Source of the DNA: JACKCD01 sp041390905
GTDB lineage: Bacteria > Chloroflexota > Anaerolineae > Promineifilales > Promineifilaceae
Length of the DNA stretch: 64,000 nt
NCBI GenBank assembly: GCA_041390905.1
Contig: JAWKPA010000012.1
Location: forward strand, 2,860,723-2,924,722
Direction: 5' to 3'
Shown: positions 42,753 through 51,845 of the stretch, piece by piece
Layout: every line of letters begins with the position of its first letter
Numbering within the stretch: the first letter of the stretch is position 1
Notes under the pieces: model-generated
Database searches by the model: none
What the model was told of the DNA's origin: nothing
The model's input: the letters and a program-made list of their open reading frames with translations, nothing else
Position numbers and translations under genes: made by a program

Positions 42753-44379
42753 AATTTCCCCGCACCTTTGGCAGCTTGCGGAACACGTCCACGCTGGGTA
42801 CGTCGCCAATGGGGACTTCGATGAGGGTGGGCAGGTCGGAGGCGAATGCTTTTTCTAAAGCGGCCGTTAATTCCCCCAACGTTTCAGCACGGTAGCCATT
42901 CGCCCCAAAAACGCGAGCCAGCTCCACAAAGTCAGGGTTGTGCAAATCGGTGGCGATGACGCGGCCGCCGTAGTCGTTTTTCTGCATCTGCTGCACGTTG
43001 CCATATTGGTTGTTGTTGAAGATGATGGTGACGAGACCAATGCGGTGCTGAACGGCCGTTGCCAGCTCCTGCACCCCAAACATAAAGCCACCATCCCCCG
43101 TAATCGCCACCACCCGCTTGTCCGGCTGCGCCACCTTCACCCCCAACGCCGTCGGGAAGCCGTAGCCCAGCGTCCCCATGTAGCCGGTGGTGATGTAGGT
43201 GCGCGGTTTGTAGGCCGGGTAGAGGATGCGGCTGGCAAAGCCGACCTGGGTCAACTCGTCCACAAAAATGCCGTCCTCGCCCAACGCCTCGCGGATGAGG
43301 CGCAAATAGCTTTTTTGCGGCTCCAAAAAGGCGGTGCGCTCTTCCCAATCGGCTTGCAGTGCCAGCAGTTCGTCGCGGCGGGATGGTTTGGCGGGGGTGA
43401 GGGCTTGCACCTGGCGCAGCAGATAGGGAATGGCATCTTCGGCGCGGGCGGTGATGGGGATGTCGGGTTTGTGGAAAATGTTGTGGGTGGTGGGGTCAAC
43501 GTCAATTTTGATGATCGGCATCTTGTCGTCCACCCCCCAGCCGCCAAACTGGACGCGGCCGTGGGAGCCAACAAACAGCACGGCATCGGCCGTTTTCCAC
43601 AGTTCGTGGGAGGGGGTAAGCTGGATGCTGAGGTGCGAACGGCCGTTTATCACCCCTTTCCCCGTACGATACCCCACCACGGGAGCCTGCAAATAGTCGG
43701 CCAGCCGGCCGATTTCGCTGCTGGCGTTGATGGCACCACCGCCGACGTAGATTAACGGCCGTTTTGCCCCCGCCAACACCTTGGCCGCCCTGTCCAACTG
43801 CGCCACATCCAGCGGCGGACGATACGGCGCACGGGGTTCCACCTCCGTGTCCACCTCTGCCCGCCGCATCAGCACATCCATCGGCACTTCCAGACCAACG
43901 GGACGCGGCCGGCCGGAAGCAAGCTGATAAAACGCCTCTGCCACCAGTTCCGGGGCCTGCGCCGGACTCGTCACCTGTTCCGCCCACTTCGTCATCGTCC
44001 GCATTATGGCAAGCTGGTCGTTAATCTCATGCAGTTGCCCCTCCCCCTTGCCAATTTTGGCCGTGGGAATTTGCCCCACCAGGCATAGCAGCGGCGCGTT
44101 CAGCCCATAAGCCGTCACCAGTGCCGCCGAGGCATTGAGAAAACCAGGACCGGGAACGATGTTAAACACCCCCACCTTGCCAGAGGCAAGGGCGTAACCC
44201 AAGGCCATGTAAGCTGCCCCTTGTTCGTGCCGCGTGTGAATGACGCGAATACTGTCACCCGCATCATAAAGCGCATTGTAAAGCCAGTCGTTTTGCACGC
44301 CGGGCAGCCCAAACAGCGTATCTACGCCGTGGGTCAAAAGGGATTGCACAATTGCTTCGCCGCCTGTTAGTTGCGTCAT
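42751..44379 (-). CDS. Thiamine-diphosphate-dependent enzyme (acetolactate synthase-like)
   Basis: The 542-residue protein has the three domains of the POX/AHAS family. The activating Glu is in HTRHEQGAAYMALG at about residue 50, and the cofactor motif is GDGGFMFGVQELATAV...NNNQYGN. The sequence lacks the FAD-related features I could confirm for anabolic acetolactate synthase, and no regulatory subunit is near, so a 2-oxoacid decarboxylase, sulfoacetaldehyde acetyltransferase or related enzyme is equally possible. Start ATG 44379 begins at the family N-terminus; the frame to 44427 overlaps aroF. The gene follows aroF closely. Confidence 0.85.
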   Translation of the reverse strand: MTQLTGGEAIVQSLLTHGVDTLFGLPGVQNDWLYNALYDAGDSIRVIHTRHEQGAAYMALGYALASGKVGVFNIVPGPGFLNASAALVTAYGLNAPLLCLVGQIPTAKIGKGEGQLHEINDQLAIMRTMTKWAEQVTSPAQAPELVAEAFYQLASGRPRPVGLEVPMDVLMRRAEVDTEVEPRAPYRPPLDVAQLDRAAKVLAGAKRPLIYVGGGAINASSEIGRLADYLQAPVVGYRTGKGVINGRSHLSIQLTPSHELWKTADAVLFVGSHGRVQFGGWGVDDKMPIIKIDVDPTTHNIFHKPDIPITARAEDAIPYLLRQVQALTPAKPSRRDELLALQADWEERTAFLEPQKSYLRLIREALGEDGIFVDELTQVGFASRILYPAYKPRTYITTGYMGTLGYGFPTALGVKVAQPDKRVVAITGDGGFMFGVQELATAVQHRIGLVTIIFNNNQYGNVQQMQKNDYGGRVIATDLHNPDFVELARVFGANGYRAETLGELTAALEKAFASDLPTLIEVPIGDVPSVDVFRKLPKVRGN

Positions 44380-44407
44380 AATGTTGGTAGGCTTATGGTA
44401 CAGGCAA

Positions 44408-45508
44408 TCAGAACCCGTACACCTCATGCCGGTGGGCGCTCAGCTTCTTGTCATACCCCACCGCTTCCAGATAATCGTCGAATTGGTCAAAATCCATCTG
44501 CTGTTTTTGGTCAGAAAGTGCCACCGCCGGGTTGGGGTGAACTTCAACCATCACGCCGTCGGCACCTGCCGCCAGACCCGCCTTGGTTAGCGGCACCAGC
44601 AGGTCACGCCGGCCGCCAGAGTGGGTCGCATCCACCATTACCGGCAAATGGGTTTCCAGCTTCGCCAAAGCCACCGCGCTAATGTCGAGCGTGTTGCGCG
44701 TGTACTGTTCATAGGTACGAATCCCCCGTTCGCACAAAATAACGTTGGGGTTGCCCTCGCTCAGCACATATTCGGCACTCATGATCCACTCTTCGATGGT
44801 GCTGGACAAGCCCCGCTTGAGCAACACGGGACGGTCGGTTTTGCCCACTTCTCTAAGCAGGGTGAAGTTTTGGCTGTTGCGGGCACCAATTTGCAGCACG
44901 TCTACATAGTCCAGGCACAAATCCAAGTCGCGGGCATCCATAATTTCAGCGATGAAGTACAGGCCGTGCTTATCACATGCTTCACGTGCCCAGCGCAATG
45001 CCTGTTCGCCCAGCCCCTGGAAACTGTAGGGGTTGGTGCGTGGTTTGAAAGCGCCACCACGAAACAGCTTGACACCCCGGCTGGCAACAAATTCGGCCGT
45101 CAGGTCTACCTGTTCATACGATTCGATGGCGCAGGGGCCGGCCACCAGCACCGGAGAATGCCCATTGCCCACGGCCACGTCCCCGATCATCACGACTGTG
45201 TCTTCACGGGCGGCGCGGCTGCTCAAAAACTTGGGCTTTTCGGCTGCCTGGCTGGTCACCATGCTGGCCTGGAAGATACTCTTGAACAAGCTCTTGATGG
45301 TACTGTCGTCAAACGGCCCGTTGTTGGCATCAACCAACATTTCCAACATCTCTAGCTCGCGCTTGGGGTCATATTGGGACATACCCAGGCTGCTTTGAAT
45401 GGTGCCAATTTCTTGCGCCAAATGGCCGCGTTCGCTTAACAAACGCAAAATTTCTAAATTAATTTGATCAACTTCCCGGCGTAATTCCTGTATACGTGTT
45501 TGCGGCAT
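44408..45508 (-). CDS. aroF: Bifunctional chorismate mutase / DAHP synthase
   Basis: This 366-residue enzyme makes 3-deoxy-D-arabino-heptulosonate 7-phosphate, the first step of aromatic amino-acid synthesis. The N-terminal 85 residues form an AroQ-type chorismate mutase (ELRREVDQINLEILRLLSERG), which serves as the feedback-sensing domain in related Bacillus enzymes. The DAHP synthase part begins with LVAGPCAIES and includes GGAFKPRTNPYSFQGLG, LCERGIRTYE and the C-terminal EVHPNPAVALSDQKQQM. It starts at ATG 45508 and is followed by the ThDP enzyme. It has no ACGGCCGT copy. Confidence 0.95.
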   Translation of the reverse strand: MPQTRIQELRREVDQINLEILRLLSERGHLAQEIGTIQSSLGMSQYDPKRELEMLEMLVDANNGPFDDSTIKSLFKSIFQASMVTSQAAEKPKFLSSRAAREDTVVMIGDVAVGNGHSPVLVAGPCAIESYEQVDLTAEFVASRGVKLFRGGAFKPRTNPYSFQGLGEQALRWAREACDKHGLYFIAEIMDARDLDLCLDYVDVLQIGARNSQNFTLLREVGKTDRPVLLKRGLSSTIEEWIMSAEYVLSEGNPNVILCERGIRTYEQYTRNTLDISAVALAKLETHLPVMVDATHSGGRRDLLVPLTKAGLAAGADGVMVEVHPNPAVALSDQKQQMDFDQFDDYLEAVGYDKKLSAHRHEVYGF

Positions 45509-45633
45509 ACCTGTATCCTCTTCAAAAGCAAAAAATGATGGCCCTATTGTAGCACTTCAGGGAAAATATGCTTGACTGGTTCTCACCTCCCAGCCGCTTG
45601 CGATTTGCCCATGTAAAGTGCTAGTAAAGTCGC

Positions 45634-46092
45634 TTACTGTTTCTGTTCCCAAAGCTGCCGCGTTAGCTGCATTTGCCCCACGTGTTCGGCTGTGTGCTCA
45701 AGGGCGTGGAGCAGGGACCAGGCGATGGAAAACGGCCGTTTATCGTGCATCGGTGACGCCATCCCCCGCCCCAGATCCTTGAGAGACAGGGCGGTTAGCG
45801 TTTGTTGGCTGTGGGTCAGGGTGTTGTCGAGCAGGGTTTGCAGGGAAACGGCCGTTTGTCCCTGCGCCCTAAACTCGGCCGGCCGATCCCGCGCTACCAT
45901 AACGCCGCCAGCCATGACCCCTATCCAGTACCGCTCCGCCCAGGCCGTGTGGGTCACCAAAACCGCTAGCGAATTCATCTCCTCACCCGGTTTCCAATCC
46001 AGAGCCGCTTCATCCAGCCCGGCAATCGCTTCCCCCGCCATCCGATGCAAATTTGCCAACCGCTCATAATAATCCACAAAAAATGGTTCCAT
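45634..46092 (-). CDS. DinB-family protein
   Basis: The 152-residue four-helix protein has the likely metal histidines at VTHTAWAERYW (about residue 50) and in LLHALEHTAEHVGQM near the C-terminus, the DinB/YfiT pattern. Family members are metal-dependent transferases, some for bacillithiol or mycothiol; others are of unknown role. ATG 46092 has GGGAGAAAT upstream; the longer frame to 46173 runs into the 101-bp palindrome. Two ACGGCCGT copies are inside. Confidence 0.82.
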   Translation of the reverse strand: MEPFFVDYYERLANLHRMAGEAIAGLDEAALDWKPGEEMNSLAVLVTHTAWAERYWIGVMAGGVMVARDRPAEFRAQGQTAVSLQTLLDNTLTHSQQTLTALSLKDLGRGMASPMHDKRPFSIAWSLLHALEHTAEHVGQMQLTRQLWEQKQ

Positions 46093-46497
46093 GGTGTCAT
46101 TTCTCCCGCTTGTGCTCAACCTGATCAAGCAATCGTACTTGCCTGATGCTGGCAATATACTTTCAAAGGGCATAAACTGACATTTTTGGGAGATTGAGAG
46201 ACTGAGAGACTAAGAGATTAATCTCCCAATCTCTTAGTCTCCTAATCTCTTTTGCAAAATGTCAGTTTATGACCGCGTTCAGTATAATACCTTACCAACG
46301 AAATTCTTGTACAGAAAATCATCAAAGATTTCGCAGATGGCACAGATTTTTCTTCCATCTGCGAAATCTGCGAAATCTTTGATAATCTTTTTTGCCTGTA
46401 ACCGACCCACATTATGAATTTCAAACCGAAACCACGCCCACAACGGCCGTTTCGCCTATAATCTTCTCATCAAGAATCTGCAACAGAGGTAGTAATC
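46093..46497. other. Intergenic region with two palindromes
   Basis: This 405-bp gap between divergent genes holds the 101-bp palindrome and, at 46326-46378, a hairpin of GATTTCGCAGATGGCACAGA with TCTGCGAAATC words. An ACGGCCGT copy near 46447 lies about 50 bp before the start of the plus-strand gene, beside GAGGTAGT. Nothing coding is seen. Confidence 0.6.
46171..46271. repeat. 101-bp palindromic element with perfect 16-bp terminal repeats
   Basis: CATAAACTGACATTTT (46171-46186) has its perfect complement at 46256-46271. Between them, GGGAGATTGAGAGACTGAG-like words pair with CTCCCAATCTCTTAGTCTC-like words. No target duplication is obvious. It lies between dinB and a second hairpin. Confidence 0.85.
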
Positions 46498-47898
46498 ATG
46501 GCAAAAAGTGAAACAATGGCAAACAGCGACGCCGCCTGGCTGGGCATGGAAGACCCCACCAACCTGATGCTGGTGGCGGGCGTGATGACCTTTGCCCGGC
46601 CGCTGGACATGGCACATTTGCACGCCATCCTCACCCACCGCTGGCTCAAATTTGACCGCTTGCGGCATCGGGTGGTGGCACCCCGGCTGCCGCTGGGCAG
46701 CTACGGCTGGGAGGATGACCCGACGTTTGATCTCAATGCCCACGTGCACCATGTGGCCCTGCCGGCTCCCGGCGACCGGGCAACGTTGCAAGCAATGGTC
46801 AGCGATTTGCTTGCAACGCCGCTCGACTTTTCCAAGCCGCTGTGGCAGCTCCACATCATTGACAATTATAAGGAAGGAACGGCCGTTTTCTTTCGCATCC
46901 ACCACGCCATTGCCGACGGGCTATCGCTGGTGGCCGTGCTGCTCTCGCTGACCGATTTGACCGAGGTGGCACCGTGGCCGGAGCCAGAACCCGCCAGGGA
47001 GCAGCCTCCCAGCGGTGGTGTGATGGGGATGTGGATGCGGCAGGCCAAGGGGGCGTTAAATACGGCCGTTCATTTGGGCAGCAAACTGTTTGAAGAAGGG
47101 CGTGAGACATTGGTCAACCCCGCCCGCGTGCGGGAATTGGCGCAGCAGGGGGCGGGCAGTGCCCAAACCGCCCTGCGCATGGTGCTGCGCTCCCCCGACC
47201 CCGACACCCTGTTTCGCGGCTCGCTGGGAGTGCGGAAAACAGCCGCTTGGTCAAATCCGCTGCCGCTGGCCGACATCAAGGCGATTAAAACGGTGATGGG
47301 AGGCGGAGTGAATGAGGTACTGATAACGGCCGTTGCTGGTGGATTAAGGCGCTATTTGCTGGGTAAAGGGCAGCCAGTGGGTGAATTGAGCTTGCGCGTG
47401 GCCCTGCCGGTCAACCTGCGCACCAAGGCAGAAATGATGCTGCTGGGCAACAAATTTGGCCTGGTCTTTTTGGAGCTGCCGGTAGGTGAGGCGGATGTGG
47501 TGGAGCGGCTGGCGGTGGTGCGGGAGCAGTTGGCAGAGCTAAAGCAGTCGCCGGAGGCGGTGCTGTCGTTTGGCTTGCTACAGGCGATGGGGCTGACCCC
47601 GGCGGAGGTGCAGGCACAGATGGCGAAAATGTGGGGGGGACAAATAACGGCCGTTCTTACCAACCTCCCCGGCCCACCCATTCCCCTTTATCTGGCTGGG
47701 CAAGCCATCGAACAGATCATGGTCTGGGAGCCGCAGCTAGGGCGCACCGGGTTAAGCCTCAGCCTCATCAGCTACGCCGGGCAAGTCTACATCGGCCTTA
47801 CCACCGATGCCGGTCTTGTACCCGACCCGGATTTAATTCTGGACGGCGTGTATGCCGAATATGAAGAAATGATGGCACTGGTGGCGCAGGCTGGATAA
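46498..47898 (+). CDS. Wax ester synthase/diacylglycerol acyltransferase (WS/DGAT)
   Basis: The 466-residue bifunctional acyltransferase joins acyl-CoA to fatty alcohol or diacylglycerol for storage lipid. The catalytic motif HHxxxDG is seen as IHHAIADGLSLV near residue 137, preceded by KPLWQLHIIDN; the C-terminal NLPGPPIPLYLAGQ and the NKFGLVFLELPV segment are also typical. It lacks the long N-terminal linker of mycobacterial members. Four ACGGCCGT copies lie in the gene. Start ATG 46498 has AGAGGTAG upstream. Confidence 0.92.
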   Translation: MAKSETMANSDAAWLGMEDPTNLMLVAGVMTFARPLDMAHLHAILTHRWLKFDRLRHRVVAPRLPLGSYGWEDDPTFDLNAHVHHVALPAPGDRATLQAMVSDLLATPLDFSKPLWQLHIIDNYKEGTAVFFRIHHAIADGLSLVAVLLSLTDLTEVAPWPEPEPAREQPPSGGVMGMWMRQAKGALNTAVHLGSKLFEEGRETLVNPARVRELAQQGAGSAQTALRMVLRSPDPDTLFRGSLGVRKTAAWSNPLPLADIKAIKTVMGGGVNEVLITAVAGGLRRYLLGKGQPVGELSLRVALPVNLRTKAEMMLLGNKFGLVFLELPVGEADVVERLAVVREQLAELKQSPEAVLSFGLLQAMGLTPAEVQAQMAKMWGGQITAVLTNLPGPPIPLYLAGQAIEQIMVWEPQLGRTGLSLSLISYAGQVYIGLTTDAGLVPDPDLILDGVYAEYEEMMALVAQAG

Positions 47899-47901
47899 AG
47901 A

Positions 47902-47976
47902 CGGTAATCGGTAATCAGTAATTGATTGGTGGTTAGTTTGACGCACTGATTACTGATTACCGATGACTGATTACCG
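47902..47976. repeat. Intergenic inverted repeat of GGTAATCAGTAAT words
   Basis: ACGGTAATCGGTAATCAGTAAT pairs, with register shifts, with ATTACTGATTACCGATGACTG-like words, spanning the gap between the convergent WS/DGAT and sigma factor genes. Similar words occur at 12661-12710. It may serve as bidirectional terminator. Confidence 0.7.
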
Positions 47977-47978
47977 AA

Positions 47979-49124
47979 TTAGTTCGCGTAGAACGGCTGG
48001 CCGTTGGCAAAAATGGTGTGGCGCAGCTTTTGCAGGGCTGATTTTTCCACCTGACGAATGCGCTCCCGCGAAACGCCGATGATTTTGCCCACTTCTTTCA
48101 GCGTGTGCGGGTCATTGCCGTCCAGCCCATAGCGCAAATTAAGGATGCGTACTTCACGCGGGGAAAGGGTGTCCAAAAAAGCGTCAAGCTGCTCATGAAA
48201 CAGCTTTTCGGCTACAGCATCAGGTGGCTGTTGAGCGTCGGTGTCTTCGATAAAGTCACCTAGCTCAGCGTCATCGTTATCGCCAGAGGGCTGCTCCAGG
48301 TGCAGCAGCGGGCGGGTGATGTTTTGCAGCCAGCGAATGCGGTGTATGGGCATTTCCATCCGTTCGGCCAGCTCTTCCGAGGTGGGGGGTCGCCCTTCGT
48401 GCTGCTCAAACTCTTGCGTAAGCTGGTAAAGCCGCCGCAGGCGGGTGGTTTGGTGGGCGGGAATGCGAATGACGCGGCCATAGTTTGCCAGGGCGCGGGT
48501 CATGCTTTGGCGAATCCACCAGGTAGCGTAGGTGCTAAAGCGGTTGCCGCGCCGGTAGTCGTATTTGTCCACGGCACGAAGCAGGCCGATGTTGCCTTCT
48601 TGTACAAGGTCGAGGAAATCTAGCCCCTGGCCGAAGTAGCGCCGGGCAATGCTGATGACGAGGCGGGTATTGGCGCGAACAAGGAGACTGCGAGCGTCTT
48701 CACCCTGGGTATAAACGGCCGTTAATGCCTCTCGATCCGCCATCGGCAACCCCGTTTGTTCCAACATCTCCCGCGCCGCATTCCCCAGCTCAATCTGCTT
48801 TGCCAAATCTATCTCTTCATCACCCGTCAGCAGCCGCTGTTGGCTTGTGTCCTGAATATATAATTTCAAAAAATTGTTGATGGGAATATCACGGGCGTCA
48901 ACCGCAAGAACCGCCTCCCGCGTTTTGTCACGCGGCGCATCAGAATCATCGAGCGAAAAGTCATCCGACCACGCCGCTTCTGCCGCATCATCAGCCGCAA
49001 ACGCCGCATCATCTATTTCATCGTCTGACTCAGGCAAAATTTGCAGTAAATTTTCCCACTCAGCCGCTTCTTTATCATCGAGTCTGCTTACAAAGTTATC
49101 AAAATCACCGCGTAACGTACTCAT
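47979..49124 (-). CDS. Sigma-70 family RNA polymerase sigma factor (RpoD/SigA-like)
   Basis: The 381-residue sigma factor has an acidic N-terminus of about 80 residues, then region 1.2 (DIPINNFLKLYIQD...LLTGDEEIDLAKQIELG), region 2 (ANTRLVISIARRYFGQGLDFLDLVQEGNIGLLRAVDKYDYRRG...FSTYATWWIRQSMTRAL, shown here as landmarks), region 3 (GRPPTSEELAERM) and region 4 (LSPREVRILNLRYGLDG...VSRERIRQVE). These regions recognise -10 and -35 elements. It is either the primary factor or a group 2 paralogue; the short region 1.1 leaves this open. Confidence 0.92.
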   Translation of the reverse strand: MSTLRGDFDNFVSRLDDKEAAEWENLLQILPESDDEIDDAAFAADDAAEAAWSDDFSLDDSDAPRDKTREAVLAVDARDIPINNFLKLYIQDTSQQRLLTGDEEIDLAKQIELGNAAREMLEQTGLPMADREALTAVYTQGEDARSLLVRANTRLVISIARRYFGQGLDFLDLVQEGNIGLLRAVDKYDYRRGNRFSTYATWWIRQSMTRALANYGRVIRIPAHQTTRLRRLYQLTQEFEQHEGRPPTSEELAERMEMPIHRIRWLQNITRPLLHLEQPSGDNDDAELGDFIEDTDAQQPPDAVAEKLFHEQLDAFLDTLSPREVRILNLRYGLDGNDPHTLKEVGKIIGVSRERIRQVEKSALQKLRHTIFANGQPFYAN

Positions 49125-49846
49125 GGCAAGACTCCTCTATTTCTTCTTCAAACCAACAACAAATCAAATTAGGCCCATTGATCCACACTATATAATGTAA
49201 TACGTAAACCAACGCGATTTGTGTGTGTGAAGCAAAATCAAAACGTTAGCTTGACAGCATTTATCATACTTATCTCATTTTGTTAACTATAAACAAATGT
49301 CCGTCTTTTGTCAACCATTCCGAGCGTAATACGCAATAATATTGTGCAAAATATAGACAAAATGACTTTTAGGCGTCACAAGTGCCAATACCGACGAAAA
49401 GTTGTCAATAATTCTTTAACACATATCTGGGAAAAACAGATAGGCATAATCTTCATCCATGTTCCTCCTATCCGTCTTTCCAAACGCTTTAGCCCGCATA
49501 AGCATGCCGCCCTTTCTTTATGCCAGACTAGAGCCTGGTTCTGTTGACATTTCATAAAAAGGTCAAAATCACCGAATCCGGGATGTCATTCCGATGTCTT
49601 CCGATGAATGACACACAAAGACACAACGCTTTTCAACCCACCTGTTTTGTAAACACTCAAGGAACACCAAGTGCCTGGCACCGCCCGTTAGCCTTATAAC
49701 GTCAATAACTCACCTGACCTGCATGGAGCGAGATTTGGCACGACAAAAAGCTGCTTAGGAACGAGGATTAAATAAGTGGCGCAAGAAGTTCAACTTCTCA
49801 GAAGAAGTTGAACTTCTAAATGGACAAGTTATTTAATTCCCATTCC
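49125..49846. other. Long intergenic region
   Basis: About 720 bp. The left part is AT-rich and presumably holds the sigma-factor promoter; no conserved gene is found. Short stop-rich stretches near 49300-49550 may be remnants. The right end is a GGAATGG-flavour AGAAGTTCAACTTCT element (49755-49849). No ACGGCCGT lies between about 48735 and 51823. Confidence 0.6.
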
Positions 49847-49849
49847 TTA
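49755..49849. repeat. AGAAGTTCAACTTCT element, GGAATGG flavour
   Basis: Outer arms TTAGGAACGAGGATTAAATAA and TTATTTAATTCCCATTCCTTA enclose two core palindromes. It touches the stop codon of the DUF1992 gene, and a further copy flanks that gene on its other side. Confidence 0.85.
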
Positions 49850-50377
49850 TTGCAAATACCTTTCGGCATGAATTCTGTCCAATTCTTCGTCAAAACGAAG
49901 CTTGAACAGCTCCAGGTTATTGACTGGCCGTTTCAGATTAAAATTTTCGATAAGTTTGTTGAGCTTCTCGATTTCCGCAAGCCACCGTTTGCAAGCATCA
50001 TCCCAGCTGATGACCAACGCCTGTTTTTGGGCATCTCCTTGGGCATAGCGGAAAGCTTGTTTATGTTGTGTCCAGGTTCGCACCATATCTGCCCGCAACT
50101 GCTCTCTTTGCTCCAAAATGACGTTGCGGTTAATAATCCAGGCTGGTGTTAGGTCATTATCTTTTAGGAGCTTATTTGCCAGCACCATGTCAGGAGCGTA
50201 ATGGGTTTGCTCAAGATGGAGTGGTTTTCCGCTGCCTGCCAAGTTATCAAATGCCCCTTTCTTGCGGCCTTCTTCAATCAGATCTTCGATCAAGTCGTTC
50301 CAGCCAAACCTCATTCGCAGCTTGTGTTCAGCCTGGGCTTGGGCATCTTCCACAGGTTTATCGTCTTGTTCTTCCAT
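49847..50377 (-). CDS. DUF1992 / DnaJ-C28-like protein
   Basis: The 176-residue protein shows the family sequence LIEDLIEEGRKKGAFDNLAGSGKPL at about residues 30-55 and a helical remainder with PAWIINRNVILEQREQL. Its function is unknown; eukaryotic relatives are DNAJC28. The gene is enclosed on both sides by AGAAGTTCAACTTCT palindromic elements (49755-49849 and 50397-50490), which might have moved or simply decorate the borders. Confidence 0.85.
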   Translation of the reverse strand: MEEQDDKPVEDAQAQAEHKLRMRFGWNDLIEDLIEEGRKKGAFDNLAGSGKPLHLEQTHYAPDMVLANKLLKDNDLTPAWIINRNVILEQREQLRADMVRTWTQHKQAFRYAQGDAQKQALVISWDDACKRWLAEIEKLNKLIENFNLKRPVNNLELFKLRFDEELDRIHAERYLQ

Positions 50378-50396
50378 ATGTTTTTGTTAGCTTCTT

Positions 50397-50490
50397 TAGG
50401 AATGGAAATGAAATAACTTGCCCATTTAGAAGTTCAACTTCTTCTGAGAAGTTGAACTTCTTGCGTAACTTATTTAATTCTCATTCCTTA
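50397..50490. repeat. AGAAGTTCAACTTCT element, GGAATGG flavour
   Basis: A complete copy: TAGGAATGGAAATGAAATAAC, two cores with CTTCTGAG between, and TAACTTATTTAATTCTCATTCCTTA as the right arm. The arms pair with several mismatches. Confidence 0.85.
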
Positions 50491-50663
50491 TGGCCGCAGC
50501 GACGCGCTGCCATTGAGAATGTGTATCTATTATTGATGAGGTATCTTTGTCAAATCTTACACCTCCTGGCAAAATCGGTGCCAGGAATCTGTGCAAGGAA
50601 TCATGCGAAGGAATGGAAATTAAATAACTTGCCCATTTTAGAAGTTCAACTTCTGATTGAGCG

Positions 50664-50808
50664 TTGACAAAATAGACGGGTAGAAGAACGAGAAGCCTTT
50701 CCATGTCATTCCGAAGTCCTCCGAGGAATCTTCCTGCATGGTTGAGGGGAAAGATTCCTCGCTCCGAAGACTCCGCTCGGAATGACATTTACCCGATTAT
50801 TTTGTTAA
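50664..50808. repeat. MITE-like palindromic element, GTCATTCCGA family
   Basis: Inner TGTCATTCCGA (50704-50714) pairs perfectly with TCGGAATGACA (50777-50787). Outer TTGACAAAATAGACGGGTA (50664-50682) pairs at 16 of 19 positions with 50790-50808. The plan is the same as in 13488-13620. Confidence 0.85.
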
Positions 50809-50917
50809 TCTACAAAGAGAAGTTGAACTTCTAAATCCCAAGTTACTAACGAACGAACCCTAGGTGAACGGTAGTTGACCGACTTTGTGAAATTATGGAC
50901 AATGGATAGTATGTTCT

Positions 50918-51835
50918 ATGGGGTGGCAATTCGCAACCCCAAATTTATTTTTGGAGAGACCTTTGTACTGGCAATCTTATCATCACGTTTATACGGGAGC
51001 TGGTCATTCCATTTCGGGCAATATGGTTGTGGCAACGGATGTGCATAGTCCCCAGCTTCACACGCAGCGTAATGTGCTTGTTTATTTGCCCCCGTCGTAT
51101 AACCAAAGCGACCGTCGCTACCCGGTGCTGTATATGCACGACGGGCAAAATTTGTTTGATAACGCCACCAGTTTTTCTGGGGAGTGGCAGGTGGATGAAA
51201 CGATGGAAATGTTGAGCCGTGAGGAGCAGCTTGAGGCGATTGTGGTGGGTATTCCCAACGGCGGCAGCGAACGGCTGAATGAATACAGCCCCTTTGTGGA
51301 TGCTCAATATGGCGGCGGGAAGGGGAATGAGTATGTTCAGTTTCTGACAGATACGGTGAAGCCGCTGGTTGATGCCTCATTCCGCACGCTGCCGGAGAGG
51401 GGGAATACAGGGGTAATGGGGTCGTCTATGGGGGGGCTGATTAGCTTGTATGCCTTTTTCTATCGGGCAGATTCCTTTGGCTTTGCGGGGGTGATGAGTC
51501 CGTCGCTGTGGTTTGCCAAGGGGGCGATTTACGATTATGTGGAGTCTATGCCATTTCACCGGGGGAAGCTGTATTTGGATGCCGGGACGCGGGAGTTTGG
51601 TAATGCGTGGCCGGAGGTGCTGACGATGCGGGCGAGGTCGCGCCGATATTATGCTAGTGTGCGCCGGATTAAACGGATTTTGGCGAAGAAGGGGTATCGC
51701 CCGGTGCGGGATATGCTGCACGTGGAGGAGAAGTGGGCGACGCACAATGAGGCGGCGTGGGCGCGGCGGCTGCCAAAGGCTTTGCGCTTTTTTATGGTTA
51801 ATACGACGGCGTATAGTCACAAAACGGCCGTTTAA
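50918..51835 (+). CDS. Putative esterase (esterase D/Fes-like alpha/beta hydrolase)
   Basis: The protein is up to 305 residues. The nucleophile is Ser in GVMGSSMGGLISLYAF (about residue 169), preceded by RYPVLYMHDGQNLFD and IVVGIPNGG, the pattern of the PF00756 esterase family. The His-containing end lies near HNEAAWARR. The start is uncertain: ATG 50918 is possible, while TTG 50963 has GGAGAG a few bases upstream. The substrate is unknown. A TVP38-type gene follows closely. Confidence 0.85.
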   Translation: MGWQFATPNLFLERPLYWQSYHHVYTGAGHSISGNMVVATDVHSPQLHTQRNVLVYLPPSYNQSDRRYPVLYMHDGQNLFDNATSFSGEWQVDETMEMLSREEQLEAIVVGIPNGGSERLNEYSPFVDAQYGGGKGNEYVQFLTDTVKPLVDASFRTLPERGNTGVMGSSMGGLISLYAFFYRADSFGFAGVMSPSLWFAKGAIYDYVESMPFHRGKLYLDAGTREFGNAWPEVLTMRARSRRYYASVRRIKRILAKKGYRPVRDMLHVEEKWATHNEAAWARRLPKALRFFMVNTTAYSHKTAV

Positions 51836-51845
51836 TTCCCCTGCC

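Larger units (their letters stand above)
50378..50917. other. Repeat cluster between DUF1992 gene and esterase
   Basis: About 540 bp without a gene. It contains a GGAATGG-flavour element (50397-50490), a partial copy (50610-50655), the MITE-like element 50664-50808, and a further core palindrome near 50818 followed by the GGGTTCG arm. Confidence 0.7.

Noticed and set aside
51651..51845. Upstream extension of the TVP38-type ORF
   Set aside because: It overlaps the esterase gene in another frame and its translation is arginine-rich and non-conserved.
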